64,000 nt of DNA from NCBI GenBank assembly GCA_017631885.1, contig JAGBSH010000005.1, forward strand, positions 62,001 to 126,000. Reading direction: 5' to 3'. Positions 43,519 to 52,507 of the stretch are shown here, in pieces. Made by a program: the position numbers and the translations under genes. Below the pieces are notes generated by a model that was not told the DNA's origin, did not search any database, and was given only the letters and a program-made list of their open reading frames with translations. This DNA is from Fibrobacteraceae bacterium. Its GTDB lineage: Bacteria; Fibrobacterota; Fibrobacteria; Fibrobacterales; Fibrobacteraceae. Every line of letters begins with the position of its first letter. Position 1 is the first letter of the stretch.

Positions 43519-43659
43519 ATGACTGATTTTGATATAGAAGATTTTTGCAAAGAGAGTTCCATTAATAATGAAGATTATTGGTTTTTAAAATTAAACCAGA
43601 TAAACGAAGACACAAGCGAAAAAGAAGAAAAAAACGACGATTCCTGCGAAACGCCATAA
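43519..43659 (+). CDS. Possible 46-residue acidic protein
   Basis: ATG 43519 follows the transglycosylase stop by seven bases, with AGGTG overlapping that stop. The frame reads MTDFDIEDFCKESSINNEDY and ends EEKNDDSCETP. It is short and acidic with two Cys, without recognised homology. Position and ribosome binding site support translation; size alone does not. The repeats begin shortly after its stop. Confidence 0.4.
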   Translation: MTDFDIEDFCKESSINNEDYWFLKLNQINEDTSEKEEKNDDSCETP

Positions 43660-43729
43660 AGAGATATCCACACCCATCTACAAGCAAGTATCGCGAAAAA
43701 ACAAATTGCCCGCAGTTCTTGCCTGCGAC

Positions 43730-44125
43730 TTGCCTGCGGTTCTTGTCTGAGAACCTTGTCATTGCGAGCCGTGCTGAATGCACGGCGCGGCAATCTACTT
43801 GCCAACAGATCGCCACACTGCGTTCGCGATGACAACCCAGAACTTGCCCGCGGTTCTTGCTCGAGTCCCTTGTCATTGCGAACCCCAACAAGATTTTTTG
43901 CGAAGCCTAAATGTGAGCCTGCCACGAGCCACACTTGTTCCAAGGGTGGCGTGGTGGAAGCAATCCCATTGCAAGCAACATTTGTTTTTGGATTACTTCG
44001 CTACGCTCGTAATGACAAAAGCCAAGATCGCCACGAGGTACAAGGCCTCTCGCGATGACAACTTGCTAACAGATGGCCGCGAGGCCCAAGGCCTCTCGCC
44101 ATGACAAGTTACACTGCGTTCGCGA
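43730..44125. repeat. REP-like repeat cluster (CATTGCGA/CATTACGA family)
   Basis: The stretch contains repeated units CTTGTCATTGCGAGCCGTGC, CGGCGCGGCAATCTAC, TTGTCATTGCGAACCCC, TTGGATTACTTCGCTACGCT, and several TCGCGATGACAAC pieces. The same units occur at 11270-11670 and 60255-60605. Open frames across it are by-products of repetition. The space 43660-44206 between the transglycosylase operon and ispF holds nothing else. Confidence 0.8.
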
Positions 44126-44206
44126 TGACAATTCGTACTACTCACCAATCTTTATTTGTATGTTTGACCATCACGAGAATCTATCATTAAACCTTCTTCC
44201 ATATAC

Positions 44207-44692
44207 CTACCCTTTAAATATCATTGCCACTGCTTGCGAAGCGATTCCTTCCCCACGGCCAGTAAAACCAAGCTTTTCTGTTGTAGTACCTTTAACGCCA
44301 ATTTGAGAGACATCTATATCTAAAGCTTTGGCAATATTCTTTTTCATTTCTTCACGATGGGGGTTCACCTTTGGGCGTTCACACATCACAATGCTATCAA
44401 TATTCACTATTTGAAAACCAGCTTCTTTGATTTTTTTACCTACTTCAGCAAGCAAAACTAAACTGTCTGCTCCTTTATAAGCCGGGTCTGTATCTGGGAA
44501 AAAGGAACCAATATCGCCTAGGCCCGCGGCTCCAAGTAAAGCATCAGAAATCGCATGCAAAAGGACATCTGCGTCACTATGGCCTAAAAGCCCTTTTTCA
44601 TACGGAATATCTACACCGCCAATAATACATTTACGCCCTTCGACAAGTTTATGAACATCAAAACCAATTCCTGATCTGTATATCTTTTCCAT
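44207..44692 (-). CDS. ispF: 2-C-methyl-D-erythritol 2,4-cyclodiphosphate synthase
   Basis: It forms the cyclic diphosphate intermediate of the non-mevalonate (MEP) isoprenoid pathway. The 161 residues include GIGFDVHKL with the zinc ligands Asp and His, [20 protein letters not shown] with the third zinc His, [19 protein letters not shown], and the signature [20 protein letters not shown] near the C-terminus. It is the complete single-domain form, not the IspDF fusion. It lies downstream of the nuo operon terminator, on the same strand. Confidence 0.98.
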   Translation of the reverse strand: MEKIYRSGIGFDVHKLVEGRKCIIGGVDIPYEKGLLGHSDADVLLHAISDALLGAAGLGDIGSFFPDTDPAYKGADSLVLLAEVGKKIKEAGFQIVNIDSIVMCERPKVNPHREEMKKNIAKALDIDVSQIGVKGTTTEKLGFTGRGEGIASQAVAMIFKG

Positions 44693-44757
44693 TATAAATC
44701 CTTTATAAAATTGAAAATCAAATCGTTTCTAAAATAGAAAATCCATTTATACATTAC

Positions 44758-44793
44758 AAAAAAAAATCCCGAGAAGAATTACTTCTCAGGATT
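44758..44793 (-). terminator. Terminator of the nuo operon
   Basis: On the minus strand AATCC-TGAGAAG / CTTCTC-GGGATT (one mismatch) is followed by seven or eight T. It lies 20 bases after the nuoN stop and before ispF. Confidence 0.88.
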
Positions 44794-44812
44794 AAAACTT
44801 ACTCACTCAAGT

Positions 44813-46228
44813 TTAGAAACAAACCCAATCTGGCTTAACGGATAATACAAGCATAGCGATAGCTGCAATAGCAATGCCTGCTTTTAAAATCCAAGAAGCA
44901 GAAACTGGTGGTTTTTCTTTACAGCAACAGCAACATTCATTCTTTGAACAAGCTGGTGCAAAAAGCACATAAGCGATTCGTAAATAGTAAACAGCTGCAA
45001 CAAGAGAAAGCGCAAAGGCTGCAGAAGCAAGTGCCCCATAACCTTCTTTGAACATTCCTGTAAAAAGAGAGAACTTGGCTAAAAAGCCTGCTGCAGGTGG
45101 TAAGCCAGCCAAAGAAGCGAGGCAAACAGCAATTGCAACACCTACACCCGGAGATTTACGAGCACGACCGCGCAACCCACAAAGTGTTTCACGCTTGTCA
45201 TCTTTTCCAGAAAGGTAAGCAATGCCTGTTAATGCACCAGCAGAAGCAACAGCATAAGTCACAAGGAAGAACTGTAAAGCTCCGCCAAAGAATTCGTTTG
45301 AGCCTTCTTTGTGAAGGAACAATGCACAAAGCATAAAGCCAGCGTTCATTACAGCAGAGAATGCTAAAATGCGACGAATAGATTTTTGTGCAAGGCCTGA
45401 GAAAGCACCAATAATCATTGAAGCTAAAGCAACGATAGCCACAACAATTTTCATAGATGAATCAAGAGCCATATCAACCCAAAGAGAAGCAATGGCTGCT
45501 AATGCCCCGACCTTAACAACTGCTGCCATAAATGCAGTTACCGCCACAGGAGCACCCGTATAAACATCGGCTACCCAGAAATGAGCAGGAGCAGCACCAG
45601 CTTTAAAGAACAATCCTAATAAAACTAAGAAAGCACCTATTTTAAACAATGGCAAACGACCATCTAAAACAGTTGCAGCAAATTGTGTAGAACCAGTTGC
45701 ACCATAAAGCAATGCGACACCATAAAGGAAAATAGCACTGAAAATAGCACCTGTCACAAAATACTTGAACACACCTTCGTTTCCATTTACATCTTTACGA
45801 CGAATGCCTACAAGAGCGTAAACTGGGAATGCCGCAAGTTCCATGCCAAGGAAAAGAGAAAGGAAGTTTGTGGAAAGTGCCATTAAAATAGCACCAGCTG
45901 AAGCTAAAAGCATTAAACCATAAGCTTCACCACCTTGGAACTTTTCACGAGCAAGAGTCCACTGTACGCCACCTATTCCCAAAAATAGACAGAATAAAAT
46001 TGTCAAGGAAAAGAGTCGACGCATAGAGTCCATTGTGTAAACTTGGTAATAGCTTCCATCTGGGGAAACTATCAATGATGCTGCCGCTAAAACAGTAAAG
46101 ACTACTGCAACCCAAGGCAAAACAGAATGTTTGTTTTCGTTTTGCAAAAATGGTTCTGCGGCGATGGTGACTAATGCACCTAAAACGGCTACCAAAACCG
46201 GCAATAAAATCAAAAGTGAATTAGTCAT
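44813..46228 (-). CDS. nuoN: NADH-quinone oxidoreductase subunit N
   Basis: An antiporter-like membrane subunit of complex I, 471 residues with about 14 membrane helices. VGALAAIASLWVDM-type helices and the LAQKSIRRILAFSAVMNAGF motif identify the family, as does LAGLPPAAGFLAKFSLF. An unusual loop near residue 430 reads PACSKNECCCCCKEKPP, with seven Cys in eleven residues; standard NuoN has none there. It overlaps nuoM by eight bases and is the last gene of the operon. Confidence 0.97.
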   Translation of the reverse strand: MTNSLLILLPVLVAVLGALVTIAAEPFLQNENKHSVLPWVAVVFTVLAAASLIVSPDGSYYQVYTMDSMRRLFSLTILFCLFLGIGGVQWTLAREKFQGGEAYGLMLLASAGAILMALSTNFLSLFLGMELAAFPVYALVGIRRKDVNGNEGVFKYFVTGAIFSAIFLYGVALLYGATGSTQFAATVLDGRLPLFKIGAFLVLLGLFFKAGAAPAHFWVADVYTGAPVAVTAFMAAVVKVGALAAIASLWVDMALDSSMKIVVAIVALASMIIGAFSGLAQKSIRRILAFSAVMNAGFMLCALFLHKEGSNEFFGGALQFFLVTYAVASAGALTGIAYLSGKDDKRETLCGLRGRARKSPGVGVAIAVCLASLAGLPPAAGFLAKFSLFTGMFKEGYGALASAAFALSLVAAVYYLRIAYVLFAPACSKNECCCCCKEKPPVSASWILKAGIAIAAIAMLVLSVKPDWVCF

Positions 46229-47777
46229 TTGTAGAACCCTCCAAAGCAGATTCTGTTTTAACCGAATCTACGATTTGATTTTCAAGAGCCCCTTCAGTAA
46301 CGTTAAGTGTATCTTGTGGGACTGCTGTCGGGATTTCTTCGACTACAGGAGCATTAACTGGTTCTGTAGTGCGTATTTCGTAAATGAGTCCTGGACGTAA
46401 TCCAAAGAGAAGTAAAAGGAAAAGGAATGCCCCAATGACAGAACCTTCTAATACACCAAGATGCACCGAATTTTCTTCACACTGATTTGCTTTTCCAAAA
46501 ATTACTCCTTGAATCAAACGGAGCATATAAGCTGCAGAAAGAACAAGGCAAATTGCCCCAACCAATGTCGGTAAAGGGCCTACATCCCAGAGAGAAAGCA
46601 TTACAAGAAATTCACCAATAAAGCCAGCAGTTCCTGGAACAGCTAAAGCAATGATTCCTGCTGCCCCGAACAAGAAACCAAATACAGGTTTTGATTTTAC
46701 AAGACCGCCCATTTTAGAAAGCTCGCGTGTTCCTGTCATACGTTCTGCTACTCCAGAAAGCAAGAAGAGAGAACCAGCTGAAAGACCGTGCCCGACAAGC
46801 AAAACGAGAATTGCTGGGAACATTTTAGGGCTAAATGTGAATATTGCAGCAACAGCTAAACCTAAATGCCCCATAGAACTGAATGCCAAAATTTTCTTGA
46901 CATCTGTTCCGCGTAAAGCCATTAAACCGCCATAAACAGCAGTTATAAGACCAAGCCAGAGCATTGTGGTAAAGAAGGTTTCTGACAATGTAAACAAAGA
47001 AAGAACCCAAATTAAAATTCCATAAACACCAACCTTTGACATAGCACCAGTAAGGATTGCTGATAAAGGAGCTGGGGATTCAGCGTAAGCACTTGCTTGC
47101 CAACCATGGAATGGGAAAATAGGAGTCTTTACTAAGAACGCTAACAAGAATGCAATAGCAAGTGTGGCTTGATTTTCTGCAGATTCACCTTGAAGGAATG
47201 TGAAAAGATCAGAAGCCGTTGTTACACCACTTTTGGCAACCATATACCAAAGAGCTATTGCCATTGGAGCAGAACCCACTAATGTGTAAATTGCAAAATT
47301 CATAGCTGCTGGTTTTCTGTCTTTTCCACCATAAGCAGCCATCAAAAGAGCCGCCGGAATAACCATAGCTTCAAAGAAGAAGAAGAAAAGAACAGCGTCA
47401 AGAGCAAGAAATGCTCCGTTCATTGTTCCAAGAAGCGCTAAAATTCCTACCGAGAAATTTTTGAATTCGCCTTCTGCAACAGAAGATTTTGCAAAAACAA
47501 GTGATGCAAGAGAAAGTACACAAGAAAGGAAAACAAGCCAAGCATTGATTGTGTAAGAGCCTAACCAATATTTGACAGAAGCATCGCTACCTGGAAGTTT
47601 AAACCAATCAATAGCAGTTGTTGTCAAATCTCCGCCTGCAATCAAAGCTACTGAAGCTAGCGAAAGAAGTGCTGCAGAAAATAGTGACAAACGATAAGCT
47701 GAAGTGCCACGACCACCTACAAGAGCAACGAGCAAAGCAGCAAAGAACGGAGCTAAAACTAAAATATGTAATAACAT
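46221..47777 (-). CDS. nuoM: NADH-quinone oxidoreductase subunit M
   Basis: The second antiporter-like proton-pumping subunit, 518 residues. Family motifs are FFFFFEAMVIPAALLMAAYG, KTPIFPFHGWQASAYAESPA, LSAILTGAMSKVGVYGIL and KKILAFSSMGHLGLAVAAIF. The ATG at 47777 overlaps the nuoL stop by one base (TAATG); an upstream in-frame start at 47828 lies inside nuoL and is rejected. The C-terminus has a ~55-residue polar tail (VPQDTLNVTEGALENQIVDS) beyond the last helix, longer than usual. Confidence 0.97.
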   Translation of the reverse strand: MLLHILVLAPFFAALLVALVGGRGTSAYRLSLFSAALLSLASVALIAGGDLTTTAIDWFKLPGSDASVKYWLGSYTINAWLVFLSCVLSLASLVFAKSSVAEGEFKNFSVGILALLGTMNGAFLALDAVLFFFFFEAMVIPAALLMAAYGGKDRKPAAMNFAIYTLVGSAPMAIALWYMVAKSGVTTASDLFTFLQGESAENQATLAIAFLLAFLVKTPIFPFHGWQASAYAESPAPLSAILTGAMSKVGVYGILIWVLSLFTLSETFFTTMLWLGLITAVYGGLMALRGTDVKKILAFSSMGHLGLAVAAIFTFSPKMFPAILVLLVGHGLSAGSLFLLSGVAERMTGTRELSKMGGLVKSKPVFGFLFGAAGIIALAVPGTAGFIGEFLVMLSLWDVGPLPTLVGAICLVLSAAYMLRLIQGVIFGKANQCEENSVHLGVLEGSVIGAFLFLLLLFGLRPGLIYEIRTTEPVNAPVVEEIPTAVPQDTLNVTEGALENQIVDSVKTESALEGSTND

Positions 47778-49720
47778 TAGAGAAGCCCTCCGCGAACTAA
47801 TACAACAACCACAAGAGCCACAACGCAAATAATGCTAAGAGTCATTTGCAAACGCACTTTTGCCACTTGCAACCCACTGACGAAATCTCCAAGAAGTTCT
47901 CCAAGACCGCCAACCAACCATTGAAGCATCATTACAAAGCGGTTAACAACATTTTCTGCAATCCAAGCAAGCACTTTAAATGCGTTAATGAATACTCCAT
48001 GCAACTTATCAAAGCAGAATGTCCAAGTTGCACCCAAGCCTTCTGGAGCAGAAGAACCCTTTGGCAAAGGAATCCGACGGTTCGCATAAAGTTTCCAAGC
48101 AACGAACATTCCAAAGACTGCTGCAATGGTGCCAAGCAAGGCAAAAATCCATGGCGATACATGTGCCCCACTATGAGCAAATGAAGCCTGAGCCACACCA
48201 ACAACCGGTGCAAGCATTTGTTCAAAGAGATTTGCGCCAGGAATAAGACCTGCCCAAAGGAAACCTGCAAAAATGGAACCAAAGGAAAGGATAACCATTG
48301 GAATAAGCATTGATGCCGGAGCTTCGTGGACATGCTTTTCAAGTTCTTCACCACCACGGAATTTACCAAAGAAGGTAAGAACCATAAGGCGACCCATATA
48401 AATAGCGGTAATGACAGCAGTCAAAAGAGCTATTGCATAAAGGAATGGTCCCATTGGGCCAGAAACATACAAACGTTCAAGAATCAAATCTTTAGACCAG
48501 AACCCTGCAAAACCAGGGAACCCGATAATGGCAAAGAAAGCAAAAAGCATTACACAAGCAGTTACAGGTGTTTTCTTTAGCATGCCACCCATTTTACGCA
48601 TATCTTGTTCGCCTGCAAGTGCATGAATCACAGCACCAGCTCCAAGGAAGAGAGCGGCTTTAAAGAAAGCGTGAGTGAATACATGGAAAATAGAAACATC
48701 AAATGCAGCAACACCTGCAGCCATGAACATGTAACCAAGCTGAGAAATGGTTGAATAAGCTAACACTTTCTTGATATCGTTTTGGAAAAGCCCAGCAACA
48801 GCAGCCCAGAAAGCAGTAAGCAAACCTATAACCACTACAACTGCCATTACTTGCGGCAAAAGAACATACAAATCAGAAAGACGAGCTAAAAGATAAACAC
48901 CAGAAGTCACCATGGTTGCCGCATGAATCAATGCAGAAACTGGTGTTGGACCAGCCATAGCATCTGGAAGCCAAGTCAAAAGTGGAATCTGAGCTGATTT
49001 ACCCGTACAACCTACAAAGAACAAAAGCCCTGCAAGAGCGAAAACCGGGAAAAGAATCTTAATGAGTTCTATATTACCAGCATCGCGAAGGAAAGCAGAA
49101 AGTTCACGATAGGAAAGTAAATCGCTTGAAACCATCGCAAGGCAAAGCATACCAAGAATAAAGCCCAAGTCACCAACGCGGTTTACAATAAATGCTTTAT
49201 TTGCTGCTTTACAATTATTTGTATCAGAATTCCAAAAACCAATCAGCAAGTAAGAACAAAGTCCAACGCCTTCCCAGCCAAGGAATGTTAAAAGCAAGGA
49301 ATCAGAAAGGACAAGCACAACCATGCTAAAGAGGAACAAGTTAATGTAAGCAAAGAAACGAGCAAAACCTCTGTCTCCATGCATATAACCTGTAGAATAC
49401 AAGGTTATCAATGTTCCAATCCCTGTAACAAAGAGGAGCATGATACGGGAAAGGGAATCAAAGAGAAAACCAAAACTTGCTTTAAATGAACCGACATCAA
49501 TCCAAGTTCCTAATGTTTCTTGAATCCCTTGCGCAGGCATATTCCAGCCAATAACAACTGTAGAAACAAAAGCAAGAAGTGGGAACATTACTGCAAGTCC
49601 GCCAACTATTCCTTCTGTTGCTCCTTTCTTTGAACCAGTAGAAGCAAGAGTAATAGCTGCAAGAACAACCGTTCCAATCAATGGGAACAGCGGAATGAGC
49701 CAAAGAGGAAGATTTGTCAT
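47777..49720 (-). CDS. nuoL: NADH-quinone oxidoreductase subunit L
   Basis: The largest antiporter-like subunit, 647 residues, with the long lateral helix in its C-terminal half. Recognisable segments are LFVTGIGTLITLYSTGYMHG, LGWEGVGLCSYLLIGFW, AQIPLLTWLPDAMAGPTPVS followed by ALIHAATMVTSGVYL, and KKVLAYSTISQLGYMFMA. It contains the conserved Lys and Glu expected for proton transfer. The ATG follows the nuoK stop by three bases. Confidence 0.98.
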   Translation of the reverse strand: MTNLPLWLIPLFPLIGTVVLAAITLASTGSKKGATEGIVGGLAVMFPLLAFVSTVVIGWNMPAQGIQETLGTWIDVGSFKASFGFLFDSLSRIMLLFVTGIGTLITLYSTGYMHGDRGFARFFAYINLFLFSMVVLVLSDSLLLTFLGWEGVGLCSYLLIGFWNSDTNNCKAANKAFIVNRVGDLGFILGMLCLAMVSSDLLSYRELSAFLRDAGNIELIKILFPVFALAGLLFFVGCTGKSAQIPLLTWLPDAMAGPTPVSALIHAATMVTSGVYLLARLSDLYVLLPQVMAVVVVIGLLTAFWAAVAGLFQNDIKKVLAYSTISQLGYMFMAAGVAAFDVSIFHVFTHAFFKAALFLGAGAVIHALAGEQDMRKMGGMLKKTPVTACVMLFAFFAIIGFPGFAGFWSKDLILERLYVSGPMGPFLYAIALLTAVITAIYMGRLMVLTFFGKFRGGEELEKHVHEAPASMLIPMVILSFGSIFAGFLWAGLIPGANLFEQMLAPVVGVAQASFAHSGAHVSPWIFALLGTIAAVFGMFVAWKLYANRRIPLPKGSSAPEGLGATWTFCFDKLHGVFINAFKVLAWIAENVVNRFVMMLQWLVGGLGELLGDFVSGLQVAKVRLQMTLSIICVVALVVVVLVRGGLL

Positions 49721-49723
49721 AGA

Positions 49724-50038
49724 TTACCCCTTCATTCCAGAATAGTTATCAGAATCGACACTTTCCTGATTACGGAAAATCAAAATTACCATAGCAAGGC
49801 CAACGCAAGCTTCTGCTGCTGCCACTGCAATAGTAAACAAAGGAACGATCTGGCCAGCAAGACTTAAATCAGCTGGCAATGTTTTTGAAAAACCAATCAA
49901 GCTTAGATTAACTGCATTCAACGCAAGTTCTACGCCCATCAAAACGAAAAACACGTTCCGGCGAGAAATCGCAGTTAAAAGCCCTATTACAAAAAGGACT
50001 AAAGCCAAAATCTGAACATATACAGCCTGGAGTTCCAT
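49724..50038 (-). CDS. nuoK: NADH-quinone oxidoreductase subunit K
   Basis: A three-helix subunit of 104 residues. RRNVFFVLMGVELALNAVNL contains the conserved membrane Glu, and AVAAAEACVGLAMVILIFRN contains the second. Length is standard. Its ATG overlaps the nuoJ stop by one base. Confidence 0.97.
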   Translation of the reverse strand: MELQAVYVQILALVLFVIGLLTAISRRNVFFVLMGVELALNAVNLSLIGFSKTLPADLSLAGQIVPLFTIAVAAAEACVGLAMVILIFRNQESVDSDNYSGMKG

Positions 50039-50577
50039 TAGTTTTCACCTCCTTCTGTTTCATTTGTAGTTCCAAGACGACGTTTTGCCATTAAAACAGC
50101 AGCAACCATAGCAGAAAGTAAAAGCAAGCCAACGACTTCAAACAAAATGAAATAACCATGACCTGATTTTGCAGTATCAAACAAAGTTGCAGATGTCAAT
50201 GCAACTGAACCTCGCCAAGTTTCTGCGCTGAAAGCCAAAGGAGTAGAAACTAAAGCAAAGCCAAGTAATGCACCTAATGCTATCACTGCTGGGAAAACAA
50301 AGAGTGAAACTTTGTCAAAGCGCGGGGTTCTTGAATCACGAGCACCATTCAAGACCATGATAACAAAAGTTAAAAGCATCATGATAGCGCCAGCATAAAC
50401 CATCACTTGAACAACTCCGACAAATGGAGCGCCAAGTAAACCATAAATACCGGCAAGAGAAAGCATTGAAACCACTAAGGACAATGCTCCATAAAGCGGA
50501 TGTCTAGCAAACAAGACACACAAAGCTCCGCCAACAGCTATTACAGCTAATATGATAAAATAAATCAATGCTAGCAT
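50038..50577 (-). CDS. nuoJ: NADH-quinone oxidoreductase subunit J
   Basis: A five-helix subunit of 179 residues. HPLYGALSLVVSMLSLAGIY, VGVVQVMVYAGAIMMLLTFV and the following IMVLN are the family core; the last marks the pi-bulge helix. It ends with a short charged tail. The ATG shares a base with the nuoI stop. Confidence 0.97.
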   Translation of the reverse strand: MLALIYFIILAVIAVGGALCVLFARHPLYGALSLVVSMLSLAGIYGLLGAPFVGVVQVMVYAGAIMMLLTFVIMVLNGARDSRTPRFDKVSLFVFPAVIALGALLGFALVSTPLAFSAETWRGSVALTSATLFDTAKSGHGYFILFEVVGLLLLSAMVAAVLMAKRRLGTTNETEGGEN

Positions 50578-51149
50578 TAGTTTACCTTCATCCCCCAGGC
50601 ATCGAGAGCCTGTTGATTTAAAGTACCACCCGGAGCCATTTGACTCTGAGAATCATTTTGCGGATAAGTTTTCGGATCCCAAGTCATTAAATCAAACATC
50701 GGAGCCACAAAATCATCGCGCTTTGGATGCACGTAACTCGTTTCGCAAGTATCCATACGAAGAGCATCTACTGGGCAAGCTTCTACGCATAGCCCGCAGA
50801 AAACACAAACCAAGTGGTCAATATCAAAACGAGCCGGAGCTTTTTCAATACGAGGGTCTTCAGTTTCTGCCGCTTCAATGTAAATACAATGAGCCGGGCA
50901 AGCTGCTGCACACATACCGCAAGCAACACAACGCGGCATTCCGTCTGGACGAAGCATCAAGCGATGCCTTGCACGATAGTTCCTTGGAATTTCCGGTTTC
51001 ATTTCCGGATAAGGAACTGTAGGTAAAGTTTCATAGCGAAGCAAACCACGAAGGGCGTGTTTCAATGTGGTAAAAAGACCGCGAAGAGCTTCAAAAACGT
51101 AAAGACGTTCTACCCAATTCATCGGTTTTTGTTTAACTTGACGAACCAT
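50577..51149 (-). CDS. nuoI: NADH-quinone oxidoreductase subunit I
   Basis: The peripheral-arm ferredoxin-like subunit, 190 residues, carrying clusters N6a and N6b. The two motifs are CVACGMCAAACPAHCI and CVFCGLCVEACPVDAL, each with the expected CxxCxxCxxxCP spacing. I chose ATG 51149, which overlaps the nuoH stop (TAATG), over the in-frame start at 51227 inside nuoH. The C-terminal ~30 residues after the clusters are polar. Confidence 0.97.
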   Translation of the reverse strand: MVRQVKQKPMNWVERLYVFEALRGLFTTLKHALRGLLRYETLPTVPYPEMKPEIPRNYRARHRLMLRPDGMPRCVACGMCAAACPAHCIYIEAAETEDPRIEKAPARFDIDHLVCVFCGLCVEACPVDALRMDTCETSYVHPKRDDFVAPMFDLMTWDPKTYPQNDSQSQMAPGGTLNQQALDAWGMKVN

Positions 51150-52507
51150 TAGTTGCCTCCCAGAAGTTTTGCAGCAATTGCTGTGACGACAAGGTTCAAA
51201 ATGGCAATATTCAAAAGTATTTTCCAACCAAGATGCATGACATGGTCATAACGGAAACGTGGTAATGTCCAACGCACCCAAATCCATACCCAGCAGAAGA
51301 ATACTGCTTTTACAAGCAATACAAGCAATTGGATAAGAGCTGTACCAAGAGCAACGCCAAATCCATAAACAGCTTCTCCATTTATGATTTGAACTTCTGG
51401 GTGTATGAACATAGCAGAAAGTACACCGAGAACAGCAAAGACTACTACAGCACACCAGCCCAGAATCTTATACAAAGAATATTCGCGCAAAATAACTTCT
51501 TTGTTTGTGGCAGCGCAAGTCTTGTACCAACGAGCGTAGCGATAAAGCAAATGGAGGAACGCAAGAACTGCTACAGCACAAACTCCACAAAGAACGCCTA
51601 AAGAAATTCCCAAATTGCTTTGGACAGTTTCCATAGATACAAACGGAATGGAATAACCGCCAAGGAAAAGGCAAGCAACCAAAATACTGTTTATACCAAT
51701 GTGGCTATATTCACCCATGTAGAAAAGACCAAACTGCATAGCACCATATTCAGTATGGAAACCTGCAACAAGTTCTGGTTCACCTTCTGCAACGTCAAAC
51801 GGAGCACGACCTGTTTCTGCAATCATTGCAATCAAGAAACAGAAGAACGCTACTGGCTGAGCAACAATACCCCAAACATTCGCGTCTTGCCAAGCGATAA
51901 TTTCATCAATACGGAATGTGCCTGCAAGTAAGAGCATGCCCATAAGGCAAAGGCCTAAGCAAACTTCATAACTGATAGTCATTGCGCTTGTACGAAGGCC
52001 ACCAAGCAAGGAGAACTTAGATTTAGAAGCCCAACCTGCAAGAACCGCACCGTAAGCTGACAAAGAAGAAAGGCCAAAAAGCAAAAGAATGCCAACTTCT
52101 GTATCTACTGTCATTCCTGGAATTTTAATGACTTGACCACCAAATTCAAATACCATCGGGGCAAACCAAGGAATAACACAAGGCGAAATCAGCACGATTG
52201 CAAAAGGAATCGCTGGAGCTAACATGTAAATCCATTTGTTTACACCAGCAGGAGCAAACATTTCTTTGAAGAAAAGTTTCGTTCCATCACAAGCGTTCTG
52301 CACCCAACCGAAAAGGCGAATGCGACCAAAATATGGAATTTTAATGTAAGAACGGTTTGGACCTTGACGGTCTTGGATAAAACCTGCTCCACGACGTTCC
52401 ATCGGGATAAGCAACAAAATGAAAAGAATAGGAACAAAAGCAAACGCAAACTTTGCTATCGTAATAATCCATTCAATCCAATGTTTTGATTCAATAATAT
52501 CCATCAT
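51149..52507 (-). CDS. nuoH: NADH-quinone oxidoreductase subunit H, enlarged
   Basis: The quinone-chamber subunit, 452 residues, against about 325-350 in most bacteria. The conserved parts are LLIPMERRGAGFIQDRQGPN, FGWVQNACDGTKLFFKE, and the quinone-site loop IAETGRAPFDVAEGEPELVA followed by GFHTEYGAMQFGLFY. Between IPFVSMETVQSN and LVLLVKAVFFCWVWIWVRWT lie about 110 extra residues with two or more added membrane helices (LGVLCGVCAVAVLAFLHLLY, ILGWCAVVVFAVLGVLSAMF). The ATG overlaps the nuoG stop (ATGA). Confidence 0.96.
   Translation of the reverse strand: MMDIIESKHWIEWIITIAKFAFAFVPILFILLLIPMERRGAGFIQDRQGPNRSYIKIPYFGRIRLFGWVQNACDGTKLFFKEMFAPAGVNKWIYMLAPAIPFAIVLISPCVIPWFAPMVFEFGGQVIKIPGMTVDTEVGILLLFGLSSLSAYGAVLAGWASKSKFSLLGGLRTSAMTISYEVCLGLCLMGMLLLAGTFRIDEIIAWQDANVWGIVAQPVAFFCFLIAMIAETGRAPFDVAEGEPELVAGFHTEYGAMQFGLFYMGEYSHIGINSILVACLFLGGYSIPFVSMETVQSNLGISLGVLCGVCAVAVLAFLHLLYRYARWYKTCAATNKEVILREYSLYKILGWCAVVVFAVLGVLSAMFIHPEVQIINGEAVYGFGVALGTALIQLLVLLVKAVFFCWVWIWVRWTLPRFRYDHVMHLGWKILLNIAILNLVVTAIAAKLLGGN

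Noticed and set aside
43562-44104. Several open frames of 77-122 codons
   Set aside because: They lie wholly or mostly in REP-like repeats and have no ribosome binding site or protein family signal. Only the 46-codon frame at 43519 is kept, tentatively.
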